A stretch of DNA of 50,750 nucleotides, taken from assembly GCA_007117455.1 (NCBI GenBank), contig SKGM01000003.1, positions 1 to 50,750 on the forward strand, in the 5' to 3' direction. Source of the stretch: Candidatus Methanomethylophilaceae archaeon. GTDB taxonomy: Archaea > Thermoplasmatota > Thermoplasmata > Methanomassiliicoccales > Methanomethylophilaceae. This document shows positions 22,499 through 30,603 of the stretch, piece by piece (the first letter of the stretch is position 1; each line of letters opens with the position of its first letter). A model generated the notes under the pieces. That model ran no database searches. It had not been told where the DNA came from and saw only the letters and a list, made by a program, of their open reading frames with translations. The translations under genes were made by a program, and so were the position numbers.

Positions 22499-23182
22499 TC
22501 ACAGACGGTACTGCCTGACGGCCTGGCTCACCAACAACGGGACCCTCTTCCGGACCATCCACCAGCAGTATGCCGAGACCAGCCCGAATGCGGCCATCGA
22601 GCTCAGGTAGGCCCAGGGGAACATGCCGCTGTACAGGGGCAACATCAGGAGCTGGAAGCACAGGTTGACCCCCACCGCCTGGGAGAAGAACTCCCAGGTG
22701 TGGTCCCTGACCACGCCCTCGCCGATGGTGGTGCCTGTGGAACAATGGAGGAACACCTGTTGGAGGGTGAGCAGGGCGACGATAAACCAATCGAACCAGG
22801 CGGGGTCCTCTGCGAGGGTGAGGGTATAGAAGGCCAGCCCGAAGCCGAACGTGGCGCCCATGCCGATTCCGAGCGAAGTGCCGTAGAACACGGTGTCCAA
22901 TCGGCGTTGGAAACGGGGAAGGTTCAGTATCACCAGTTTCACCAGTTCCAGGACGAGGGCGAAACCGACCGCGACGAATATGGATGACCAGGGGAACCAG
23001 GTGTAGGCGGAGAACAGTATGACCCCGAGGACCATGCCGATGGCGAAGAGCAGGAAGAGCTTGCGGTCCTCGAAGAAGGCCTTGTCGGTCTGCGGATAGG
23101 TGTAAGGGCCGATCGCGTAATACAGCAGCACCAATGCGGGCCCGATGCCCATGACCGCCGCGATGGCCATTACCAGGTCCAT
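22499..23182 (-). CDS. Multi-span membrane protein, possibly PrsW-like
   Basis: The 227-residue protein has about seven hydrophobic helices. A charged residue pattern inside helices, LELVKLVIL, GATFGFGLAFYTL and LHCSTGTTIGEG, resembles the PrsW/CPBP type of intramembrane protease (E..K, GxxFGxxF and H.. motifs), but the usual EE pair and second histidine are not clear. It might therefore be a degenerate or non-catalytic relative. It is on the minus strand after the PAPS-reductase-type gene and has 39 bases of separation from it. Confidence 0.6.
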   Translation of the reverse strand: MDLVMAIAAVMGIGPALVLLYYAIGPYTYPQTDKAFFEDRKLFLLFAIGMVLGVILFSAYTWFPWSSIFVAVGFALVLELVKLVILNLPRFQRRLDTVFYGTSLGIGMGATFGFGLAFYTLTLAEDPAWFDWFIVALLTLQQVFLHCSTGTTIGEGVVRDHTWEFFSQAVGVNLCFQLLMLPLYSGMFPWAYLSSMAAFGLVSAYCWWMVRKRVPLLVSQAVRQYRL

Positions 23183-23221
23183 ATCCGACGCAATGTGCCC
23201 TTCCGTTTATAAGCGTGATGC

Positions 23222-25102
23222 TCAGGCCACGATTCGGTCATGATAATGGGCGACCATGCAGGAACGGAGGCATCGACCGCAACGGTCACAGGCCTCGGAC
23301 ACCCTCAGGCCTCCATCGATCCTTATGGCCTTCCGAGGACAGCCTTTGGCGCATATGCCGCACTCGGTGCACATCTGATATCTCACCAGCGCCTTGACCG
23401 TCAGGTCGAATAACTCCTCCGCCGACTCACGGTTGGGAGCGACTACCGAAACCTGTCCTCCAGCGAAGACCTTGGCGGTGGCTCCCTTGTGACGTAGGAG
23501 GGCCAGGTCGAACTCCTCCGAATAGCGGACGTCCCCGACCGTCCTCAGGGAGTCCCGCATCATCTCCAGCGGCCTCCGCAGAGGCGTGCGGAGGACGGCC
23601 TCAACCGAATGGCCTCCAGCAGCGCAGGGGGAGACCCCTTTCACCATCTTCAGGGACACATTGTCGGAGCCCTCCGGACGGAGCCTGATGTCCATATCCT
23701 CCGCCAACCGGAGCATCTTCGGTGGCAGGGACTTCCATCTCCAGAAACCCTGCTCCACGAACTCGGGGGGTAGACCCCTCCCCTCTGCCCAGTCGCGAAG
23801 ATGGGAATCCCATCTGGCATAAAGCTCAGGATGGATGGACCTGGTCCGCTCCCAATCGCTGCCCAATGATGCCGGGCATAGGTAGCAGCCTATACGTGCG
23901 TAATCCATCTCGTAAAGCGGGTTGTACTCCGCCCCCTTCATCCAGATATATGCCCAGACCTCGGCGGCGCTCCAGGACCGGATGGGATTCATCACGGTCT
24001 GGTTGGGCACGAAGGGATTACGGGCCACGAAGCGGGTGTCGGAGCGGGAGAATGACTCCAAGGAACGGTTCCCTTCCACGGTTATCGTCCCCCTGGGATA
24101 TAGTGATGATATGCCTTCCGTCATCGGACCCAACTTACAACTCTTGCAGCACCAACGGAAGTCCTTGGCCGGGGGGCCGAAGGCCTCCACGTTCTGCCAG
24201 AAGGAATCCCCGGCATCCATCTCATGCAGGGTGAGTCCCCTTCGGGATGCGAATTCCCTGACGTGGTCCACGGTCTCCGGGAACTCCAGACCGGTGTTTA
24301 CGAAAAGCAGGTCCAGAGGCCCGAGGGCCTTCTCAGCGAGAAGATATGATGCCAGCGAGTCCTTCCCTCCCGAGAACGATGCGGTCACCGGCTGCCTCTT
24401 ACCCTTGGCGAAGGAACGGATGTCGCTAAGCGCATTGGACTCCAGTCTCCGGAGATGCTCAATGTTGGCGGCCACGAACACATCCCGTGTCGACCGAGGG
24501 CCGGCATCGAAGGGTGCTTTGCAGACCCCTTTGACCTTGAACGCCTTGTCAGCATCCATGATCGACCGGGAGTCGGCACGTGCGACGGCGGCCATGACCG
24601 AGGCGCCGCTCCTCACCACCAAAGGGTCTCCGGAGGAGAAATCCCCCATCACCTTTCTGATCGTGCTGCCAGGATAGGTCCTGCCCTGAACATGACCACT
24701 CAGCTTCCCGCATTCGATCACGTTGCTCACCGCATGAGGCTCGATCATTGAGGCCCCGTCGGCCTTGAGGTCGAGGAGGTATCGCCTCTCCACAAGGTCC
24801 CATCTCAAGGTCCCGACCACCGAGCCGCCGATCACCACCTCCTCGGTACGGTCCTCTCCTGCGACCTTGTTAAGGAACACAGGTCTTTCCTCCAGGGGAG
24901 AGTCGGAGCCGAAACTCCTGCGGAACAATGACCTCACCAGCTCCTCCCCCCCATCCATGGCCGGCCGGATGTCCCCGGGGGAGTTCACCTCGAACACTCT
25001 TGGTTTACTGGAACAGTGGGAGCAACCCCTCCCGAGCAGGAGGGTGCCACAGCTGTCACACCATCGCATCTCCTCCTTACCGTGGGACCTGTGTTCGGCC
25101 AT
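23222..25102 (-). CDS. PAPS-reductase-type PP-loop protein with zinc ribbon and ferredoxin
   Basis: The 626-residue multidomain protein has an N-terminal zinc ribbon (CDSCGTLLL...CSHCSS, about 15-32), a PUA-like region (about 110-175, with GHVQGRTYPGS), the PP-loop SFSGGKDSLAS near 245, a PAPS-reductase core with WCCKSCKLGP and GCYLCPAS, and a C-terminal dicluster ferredoxin (CTECGICAKGCPRKA and CDRCGRCLRSC). Methanogens have similar fusions annotated as phosphoadenosine phosphosulfate reductases. A PUA-like domain and zinc ribbon suggest an RNA or sulfur-transfer role rather than sulfate assimilation. Met12 (25069) is an alternative start. Confidence 0.82.
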   Translation of the reverse strand: MAEHRSHGKEEMRWCDSCGTLLLGRGCSHCSSKPRVFEVNSPGDIRPAMDGGEELVRSLFRRSFGSDSPLEERPVFLNKVAGEDRTEEVVIGGSVVGTLRWDLVERRYLLDLKADGASMIEPHAVSNVIECGKLSGHVQGRTYPGSTIRKVMGDFSSGDPLVVRSGASVMAAVARADSRSIMDADKAFKVKGVCKAPFDAGPRSTRDVFVAANIEHLRRLESNALSDIRSFAKGKRQPVTASFSGGKDSLASYLLAEKALGPLDLLFVNTGLEFPETVDHVREFASRRGLTLHEMDAGDSFWQNVEAFGPPAKDFRWCCKSCKLGPMTEGISSLYPRGTITVEGNRSLESFSRSDTRFVARNPFVPNQTVMNPIRSWSAAEVWAYIWMKGAEYNPLYEMDYARIGCYLCPASLGSDWERTRSIHPELYARWDSHLRDWAEGRGLPPEFVEQGFWRWKSLPPKMLRLAEDMDIRLRPEGSDNVSLKMVKGVSPCAAGGHSVEAVLRTPLRRPLEMMRDSLRTVGDVRYSEEFDLALLRHKGATAKVFAGGQVSVVAPNRESAEELFDLTVKALVRYQMCTECGICAKGCPRKAIRIDGGLRVSEACDRCGRCLRSCMVAHYHDRIVA

Positions 25103-25188
25103 CGGGCTTCGATTGTGTTCCCCTTATTTAGGCTTTCGAAGGGGTTGGACCGTTACCGTTAATACGACCTATCGTACTTGACCCAACG

Positions 25189-25824
25189 ATGTACGACCCC
25201 TTTGACAGCCCCTACAAGAGGTCCGGAGGCATGGTGAGGTTCAGCCGCCGGGAGATCTATGAGATCGGTGTGTCGGTGGTGGTCCTGACGGTGGCCTTCG
25301 CCATCGTCTTCATGCAATGGTACGACCTACCTGAGGCAACTGCCTTGGGAGAGTTCGCCACCTGGCTGATCATATGCTTCGTCATCGTCCTCGCGGGGTT
25401 CGTGTTCCATGAGTTGGGTCACAAGTTCGTCGCCCAGGCCTATGGCGCCTGGGCGGAGTACCGCATGTACCCCCAGGGCCTGGGATTGGCCTTGGTGGTC
25501 TCTTTGCTGGGATTCATCTTCGCAGCGCCGGGAGCGGTCTACATCCAAGGGATGATCAGCAAGCGTCAGAACGGCATGATCAGTGTGGCCGGACCGATGG
25601 TCAACCTGGTGGTGGGGATCATCGCGCTCTTGGTTGCATCATTGCTCAACGGCGGCATGCTGGAGTTCGCATTCCTGATGCTGGCCCGGATAAGTCTGAT
25701 ACTCGCCCTGTTCAACCTCATACCCTTCCCGCCCTTGGACGGGTCCAAGGTCATCCGCTGGAGCCCTGTCGTCTACTTCCTGGTTGCGGGTAGCGCCCTG
25801 GTCATGTTCATCATGACCTTCTGA
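25189..25824 (+). CDS. Site-2 protease family (M50) membrane metalloprotease
   Basis: The 211-residue protein has about five or six membrane helices, the zinc motif FHELGHKF at about residues 75-80, and NLIPFPPLDGSK at about 180-190 giving the third ligand. This compact form lacks PDZ or CBS domains. M50 enzymes cut transmembrane segments, often to release regulators. It lies between divergent PAPS-reductase-type and convergent B-box genes, with no recognisable substrate nearby. Confidence 0.9.
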   Translation: MYDPFDSPYKRSGGMVRFSRREIYEIGVSVVVLTVAFAIVFMQWYDLPEATALGEFATWLIICFVIVLAGFVFHELGHKFVAQAYGAWAEYRMYPQGLGLALVVSLLGFIFAAPGAVYIQGMISKRQNGMISVAGPMVNLVVGIIALLVASLLNGGMLEFAFLMLARISLILALFNLIPFPPLDGSKVIRWSPVVYFLVAGSALVMFIMTF

Positions 25825-25827
25825 ATT

Positions 25828-26289
25828 TCAGGTCTCCTCGGCGATCGACCGCAACCTCTCCCTTACCCTCTCCAGCTCAGCCATTCTCTCTGGAAATGCC
25901 CTGAGTTTGCGGTACTCATACCACAGGCCCAGGACCGGGAGCCCTATGAAAACCACATATACCATGGCCATGACTGCCAATTGGACCTGGCTAGATGCGT
26001 CGCCGAAAAAATCATCCACCGCGACTTCGCCCAAACTCATGGCTATGACGGCGGACAGGGGCAGAGCCAATATCAGCAGTGCTATAATGAACAATCGAGT
26101 CAGGGGCTTCCCGAGCTCAACGATTTCCCTCTCCACCTTGCAGAGTGGGCAGATCCTATGATATCTTATCTTGCCACTGTCGGGATCCTTTTCTGATTCC
26201 GTGGTGCAGCATTCCTCACAGACCCGGGCGCCGCATTCATTGCAGACCCTTTTACCCTCTGCATCATGGTGGAACCGGCATTTTTCCAA
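25828..26289 (-). CDS. B-box-like zinc-binding membrane protein
   Basis: The 153-residue protein starts with a B-box-type zinc finger (CRFHHDAEGKRVCNECG, CEECC, then CPLCKVE near residue 50), followed by two transmembrane helices (about 65-85 and 100-122) and a basic coiled tail. Such proteins with a B-box-like finger and two helices are common in archaea and bacteria and remain of unknown function. It is convergent with the M50 gene, four bases apart, and the only small zinc-finger protein in the window apart from the zinc-ribbon gene at 21.7 kb. Confidence 0.75.
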   Translation of the reverse strand: MEKCRFHHDAEGKRVCNECGARVCEECCTTESEKDPDSGKIRYHRICPLCKVEREIVELGKPLTRLFIIALLILALPLSAVIAMSLGEVAVDDFFGDASSQVQLAVMAMVYVVFIGLPVLGLWYEYRKLRAFPERMAELERVRERLRSIAEET

Positions 26290-26334
26290 TACATTCCTCC
26301 TTGCAAGGAAGGTTTGTCATTATCCGCATAAGAA

Positions 26335-27774
26335 CTATTCCACCGACTTGGGGTCACAAGGGTATCTCAAAGGACCCAGCAACCCATCCTCCTCCCATTG
26401 ATGGAGTTTACCCGGATTGAGTATGTTGTTCGGGTCCAAGGCCTTCTTTATCTCCACCATGGTGCTCAGGGCGGACCTCCTCTCCAGGATGAAGTCCGGC
26501 GCCTTGGACATTCCCACACCATGCTCACCGCTCACCGAACCGCCGAGTTCTATGGTCGCCTGGAATATCTCGCGTACCGCCTTCTCCGCTGCCAGCCACT
26601 GTTCTTCCGAACGGGGGTCGATGAGCATCTTGGTGTGCAGATTGCCATCGGCGGCATGGCCGTAGGTGGCCACGGTCACACCGTTGCGCTCCGCTATCGC
26701 CTGGTAGGCCTTGACCGCCTCCGGTATACGGCTGACCGGGAGTACCATATCATCAGCCAGTGAGACCGATGAGTGACCGGGTCGTAATGAACTGAGGGAT
26801 GTCATGACCGCCTGACGGCTCTTGGACCATGCCGCCATCTGGACCTTATCGTGGGTGGTCTCGACGGTGGTCGCCCCCTGACGCTCGGCGACCTCCTTCA
26901 CGACCGCTAGTTCCTTATCCACTATCATCGGGTCTCCGTCAACCTCCACCATGCACAGAGCCTGGCAATCGGGGAGTGGACCTCCCAAAGCCTGGTTCAC
27001 AGCGTTGATGCTGACGCTGTCCATGAGTTCCAAGGACGATGGTATCAAAGGCTCGGCGATCAGTGCGGCCACAAACTCACCCGCCTGCTCCGGACCAGGG
27101 AAGGCGGCCAATGCCATGGCGGAGGACTTCGGTTTGGGGGATATCTTCAGAATCACCTCGGTGATGACCCCCAAGGTCCCCTCGCTGGCGACCATGAGTC
27201 TTGCCAACTGGTATCCGGATGAGTCCTTGAGGGTCCCGGTACCCGCCTGCACGATCTCACCGTTCGCCTTGACGAAGGTCATACCCAGGACGTAATCGCG
27301 GGTGGCGCCGTACTTTATGGCGCGCATACCGCTGGCGTTGAGGGCCACCATGCCGCCTATCTGACAAGCCTCCCCGCTGCCAGGGGTGGGCGGGAAGAAG
27401 AAACCATAGGGTGCCAGGGCCTTGTTGAGGTCATCATACACAACCCCGGGCTGGACGACACAGAGCAGATCGGCGACGCTGATCCTCTCCACGCCGTCCA
27501 TCCGGCTCATGTCCAGGACCATGCCGCCTTTGATCGGTACTGCGGACCCGCATAGTCCGGTACCCCCTCCGCGGGGCACCACCGGTATGAGATTCTCATT
27601 GGCCACCTTCATCAGCTCTGAGACCTGCTCCGTGGTCCGGGGCTGAACCACGATGTCCGGTTGGCCCCGGTATATGGAGGCGTCGAACCCGTATGTGTAG
27701 GTGCGGGCCTTGCTGGTGCTGTATCCATCCTCACCCACTATAGCGGCTATCAAGGCTACGATGCTCTGGTCCAT
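26335..27774 (-). CDS. glcD: FAD-binding oxidoreductase (GlcD/D-lactate dehydrogenase type)
   Basis: The 479-residue protein has the FAD-binding type-4 domain (VVPRGGGTGLCGSAVP, PGSGEACQIGGMVALNASG) and the C-terminal FAD-oxidase domain ending SGEHGVGMSK...LDPNNILNPGKL. It oxidises 2-hydroxyacids such as D-lactate or glycolate, or a related substrate. Usually an Fe-S CCG partner (GlcF or HdrD-like) is adjacent; none is here, although the HdrD-like protein at 5.3 kb could serve. It is monocistronic. Substrate cannot be fixed from sequence. Confidence 0.9.
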   Translation of the reverse strand: MDQSIVALIAAIVGEDGYSTSKARTYTYGFDASIYRGQPDIVVQPRTTEQVSELMKVANENLIPVVPRGGGTGLCGSAVPIKGGMVLDMSRMDGVERISVADLLCVVQPGVVYDDLNKALAPYGFFFPPTPGSGEACQIGGMVALNASGMRAIKYGATRDYVLGMTFVKANGEIVQAGTGTLKDSSGYQLARLMVASEGTLGVITEVILKISPKPKSSAMALAAFPGPEQAGEFVAALIAEPLIPSSLELMDSVSINAVNQALGGPLPDCQALCMVEVDGDPMIVDKELAVVKEVAERQGATTVETTHDKVQMAAWSKSRQAVMTSLSSLRPGHSSVSLADDMVLPVSRIPEAVKAYQAIAERNGVTVATYGHAADGNLHTKMLIDPRSEEQWLAAEKAVREIFQATIELGGSVSGEHGVGMSKAPDFILERRSALSTMVEIKKALDPNNILNPGKLHQWEEDGLLGPLRYPCDPKSVE

Positions 27775-27869
27775 ATTCCCTCCCCCTCACGATGTTGGCG
27801 GTTCGATTTATAGATATTGTAGGACCCGCCCACACTGGTAAACGTAGTTGTCCGGGGTCCGCAGGACAC

Positions 27870-28325
27870 TCACTCTGGAGACATTAGAAGGTAGCGGACC
27901 TCCCTGAGGACCTCGCCCAGCCGTCGGTTGAGCCGGCTGAGCGACAGGATGGTCACCGCCAGGATAACCACCGTTACGCCGATGAAGGTCTCCATCCCCG
28001 CCGAGAACCACCCTCCCAGGAACAGTACGGTGAGCAGGAAGGTGGCGACTCCCGCCTCTGTGAGCAGTTCCCGCGACTGAAGGCAGTCCCTCCAACGCGC
28101 ATCGTGCATATGGTAGGCGTCACGGAAATGTTCTGGCCTCACCTCCTCAACGATCCTCTCGGCCGACTCCCGAGGGGAGGCGGAGGAAATCCTGCCTTGG
28201 AGTGAGAATCTGGTCGTCAGTACCCTCCAAAGCACCAACGGTATCGATTTGGCGAGCAGGAAGAAGGCGGATATGAACACCGCATTCACTGCCACCTCGT
28301 ATCCTATCTCGAAGGACATCGGCAC
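27870..28325 (-). CDS. Hypothetical membrane protein
   Basis: This 151-residue protein of no recognised family has one hydrophobic helix near residues 10-30, a central polar part with RIVEEVRPEHFRDAYHMHD, and two closely spaced helices at about 92-110 and 113-130. The final segment is basic and helical. It is divergent from adk and lies after a 95-bp gap from the FAD oxidase start; no operon link is clear. Confidence 0.55.
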   Translation of the reverse strand: MPMSFEIGYEVAVNAVFISAFFLLAKSIPLVLWRVLTTRFSLQGRISSASPRESAERIVEEVRPEHFRDAYHMHDARWRDCLQSRELLTEAGVATFLLTVLFLGGWFSAGMETFIGVTVVILAVTILSLSRLNRRLGEVLREVRYLLMSPE

Positions 28326-28397
28326 CTGACCAAGGTGATGGCATTTATAGTGAACGCCCTGCGAAACCGTTTATTAAGAGAAGTCTTATGCCACGGC

Positions 28398-29021
28398 ATG
28401 GAAGCAAGGATCGTGCTGCTCGGCCCCCCGGGGTCCGGTAAGGGCACCCAGGCGGAGAGGATGGAGGATGAGCTCGGTTTCGTGAGGCTCTCCACCGGTG
28501 ACCTGCTCCGCGAGGCGGTGCGCAATCAGACCGAACTCGGGAAACAGGCCAAGGAGTTCATGGACCAAGGCCTGCTGGTCCCGAACGAGCTGGTCATCGG
28601 CCTCATGAAGGAGAAGATCGACCGTATGGACGGCGGTTACATCCTGGACGGTTTCCCGCGCACCGTACAACAGGCCGAGGTGCTGGAGAGCATCACCTCC
28701 GTGGACCACGCCATCAACCTCGATGTGGATGACGAGGAGCTCGTCAGCCGCCTGACCAAGAGGCGGAGCTGCCCGGACTGCAACGCTGTCTTCCACCTGC
28801 TCTACAAGCCTCCGGCCGCAGAGGGCGTTTGCGACCGCTGCGGCGGTGAGCTCTACCAGCGCTCCGACGACAGCGAGGAGACGGTCCGCAACCGTTTGAA
28901 GGTCTACCGTGAGAACACCTTCCCGCTCATAGAGTTCTATGGGAAGAGGGGCGTTCTCCGCGATATCGACGGTGTCGGTGACATCGACGAGATATTCCAG
29001 GCTATCAAGGGATTGCTCTGA
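28398..29021 (+). CDS. adk: Adenylate kinase (long, zinc-lid type)
   Basis: The 207-residue protein starts MEARIVLLGPPGSGKGTQAE with a P-loop at about 9-17, has the NMP region STGDLLREAV, GFPRTVQQAEVLE, and a LID with CPDC...CDRCGG (about 135-165), giving a four-Cys zinc finger. This is the bacterial/eukaryote-type long enzyme rather than the archaeal AdkA. The ORF start upstream at 28335 is discarded, since the ATG at 28398 matches the family. It balances ATP, ADP and AMP. Monocistronic, followed by tRNA-Gln. Confidence 0.95.
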   Translation: MEARIVLLGPPGSGKGTQAERMEDELGFVRLSTGDLLREAVRNQTELGKQAKEFMDQGLLVPNELVIGLMKEKIDRMDGGYILDGFPRTVQQAEVLESITSVDHAINLDVDDEELVSRLTKRRSCPDCNAVFHLLYKPPAAEGVCDRCGGELYQRSDDSEETVRNRLKVYRENTFPLIEFYGKRGVLRDIDGVGDIDEIFQAIKGLL

Positions 29022-29053
29022 GAAACCACTTCCTTACCTCTTTCCCAAGAGAA

Positions 29054-29063
29054 ATTTTTAAAA
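29054..29063 (+). promoter_or_regulatory. TATA box of tRNA-Gln
   Basis: A TTTTTAAAAG element lies about 26-30 bp before the tRNA-Gln 5' end, the normal archaeal spacing, in the gap after adk. Confidence 0.55.
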
Positions 29064-29088
29064 GGATGATTACTTACGGGGGTCTGAA

Positions 29089-29164
29089 AGCCCCGTAGTG
29101 TAGCGGTCAATCATGCGAGACTCTGGATCTTGCGACGGCAGTTCGAATCTGCCCGGGGCTACCA
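29089..29164 (+). tRNA. tRNA-Gln(CTG)
   Basis: The plus strand folds as acceptor AGCCCCG/CGGGGCT, a D arm, anticodon stem CGAGA/TCTTG with loop CTCTGGA (anticodon CTG), T arm GGCAG/CTGCC with TTCGAAT, discriminator A and encoded CCA. There is no intron. The start A1-T72 pair is typical for tRNA-Gln. Its 3' end abuts the stop of the convergent TrkA-C gene. Confidence 0.93.
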
Positions 29165-29737
29165 TCACTCCAACTTCTCAGAACCCTTCGCCAAGGCGAT
29201 GAAGTACTCCTCGCCGTCCTCTGGACCGCGGGCTATCACTACGTCCCCGGCCTCTACCTGGGTCCTCCTGTTGGGACCGAATATGTACCTCTTACCACGC
29301 TTGATGGCGATGGCGAACATCCCGGAGATGCTGCTGAGCTTCACGTCACCCAGGGTCTTGCCGGCAAGGTCCGATGACTCGGAGACCGTCGCCCGGGATA
29401 TGACCACGTCCGCATCCCGGAGGGACATCTGGACCACAGGGTGCTGGGGGACGCCCCTCAACACCACATCGGCGATGGATGCCGCGGCATCGGCTATCTC
29501 CTCCATGGCCATCTGGAGCCTCAACACCACCAAGGAGCGCATCACATCACCTCCTTGGGATGACTGGTTGATGACCATCTCCTGGATCTCATCCCCCAGC
29601 TCATCCATCATGCCCTCCAGGAACACCACCTCCTCGGCGATGTCGTGGTTGTTGTAGAGCAGGGAGGAGTATGCGAGGTCTATCATCAGCTCGGAGGTGT
29701 CCTTGAGCTCCAGGAGCTTCCTCTCCAACTCCTGCAT
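29165..29737 (-). CDS. PhoU-like/TrkA-C (RCK-C) regulatory protein, second gene
   Basis: The 190-residue protein has an N-terminal PhoU-like helical domain (about 1-95, LELKDTSELMIDLAYSSLLYNN) followed by a TrkA-C/RCK-C domain (about 105-185, DLAGKTLGDVKLSSISGMFAIAIKRG). This architecture is found in archaeal proteins that regulate K+ or Mg2+ channels by binding nucleotides or ions. It starts directly after the preceding paralogue (TGA-ATG contact), so the two are made together and probably form a heteromeric ring. No pore domain is fused. Confidence 0.82.
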   Translation of the reverse strand: MQELERKLLELKDTSELMIDLAYSSLLYNNHDIAEEVVFLEGMMDELGDEIQEMVINQSSQGGDVMRSLVVLRLQMAMEEIADAAASIADVVLRGVPQHPVVQMSLRDADVVISRATVSESSDLAGKTLGDVKLSSISGMFAIAIKRGKRYIFGPNRRTQVEAGDVVIARGPEDGEEYFIALAKGSEKLE

Positions 29738-30358
29738 TCAGACCGCCTCCGGATACTCTGGCCAGTGCTGCCTACCGTTGGTGAACTCCGCCAACCTCTC
29801 GTAGCCGTCCTTCGTCCCCCGGACTATCAATGTGTCCCGGGCCTTGAGCTTGGTATCCGGCTCGGGATCGTATATCCAGCGCTGGCGCCTCTTGATGGCG
29901 ATGATTCGCATACCGGTCTCCGCCTCCACGCCCAGCTGCCCGATGGTACGGTTGACCATGTCCGCTTTCTCCGAAAGGGTGGTCATACGTATCTTCTCCT
30001 CCGACTCCCTGAGCATGAAGGAGAGGAAGGGGCGTCGCTCGATGTCGACGCTCTGTAGCTTGACCAGGTCGCCTGCGGCGTTGGATATGGATTCGGCTGC
30101 GGCGGCTATCTGCAACAGACCCGACAGTTGGATCGCATCATCCCGAGTCCGGGCTGCCAGCAATGTTTTGATCTTGATCGCGTAGTTCAGATTGTCCATC
30201 TCGGCCTCCAGTTCGGAGACCTTCTGGGCTATGTCCTCGCTATCGAACATCAAGGCCGCATACGCCAGGTCGACCATGACCTCCGACTTGTCCTTCATCT
30301 CGGTGAGTATCTCCCTGACGCTCAGGTCGATGAAGGGAGGCTCGTCAACATCCATCAT
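29738..30358 (-). CDS. PhoU-like/TrkA-C (RCK-C) regulatory protein, first gene
   Basis: The 206-residue paralogue of the next gene has the same PhoU-like half (EILTEMKDKSEVMVDLAYAA) and TrkA-C half (MVNRTIGQLGVEAETGMRIIAIKRR). The ORF track begins at 30430; I chose the ATG at 30358 because AGGAGG lies eight bases upstream and the family starts near this point. Met26 is an alternative. It faces the MgtE-type transporter across a 245-bp divergent region, so the pair likely controls that transporter. Confidence 0.8.
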   Translation of the reverse strand: MMDVDEPPFIDLSVREILTEMKDKSEVMVDLAYAALMFDSEDIAQKVSELEAEMDNLNYAIKIKTLLAARTRDDAIQLSGLLQIAAAAESISNAAGDLVKLQSVDIERRPFLSFMLRESEEKIRMTTLSEKADMVNRTIGQLGVEAETGMRIIAIKRRQRWIYDPEPDTKLKARDTLIVRGTKDGYERLAEFTNGRQHWPEYPEAV

Positions 30359-30440
30359 GTCCTTTGCCTCCTGATGTAGAAAACAGGTCTTGGCGAACGC
30401 TGGGACCACCGTAACGGTCCGAATCGTCATCGCAGTCTGC

Positions 30441-30569
30441 GGTCAATCCTGGCTCACCATACCTGACCCATCCGGTCAATCCCGTTTTATGTCCATTTCC
30501 CTATAAAGCGTTTCCGAAAAGCCTCCCAGGACTTGTGTTGAGCTCGAACATACATAAATATGATTGACC
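30441..30569. repeat. Three copies of GGTCAATC/GATTGACC in the divergent promoter
   Basis: GGTCAATC occurs directly at 30441-30448 and 30474-30481 (33 bp apart, about three helical turns) and in inverse orientation at 30562-30569. All three lie between the PhoU/TrkA-C operon and the MgtE-type gene. They look like binding sites of a shared repressor or activator. A TATA-like CATAAATATG (around 30552-30560) and CTATAAAG (30502-30509) lie among them. Confidence 0.5.
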
Positions 30570-30603
30570 ATTAAGGACAAAGGACCGATATGGGGTGAGA
30601 TGG

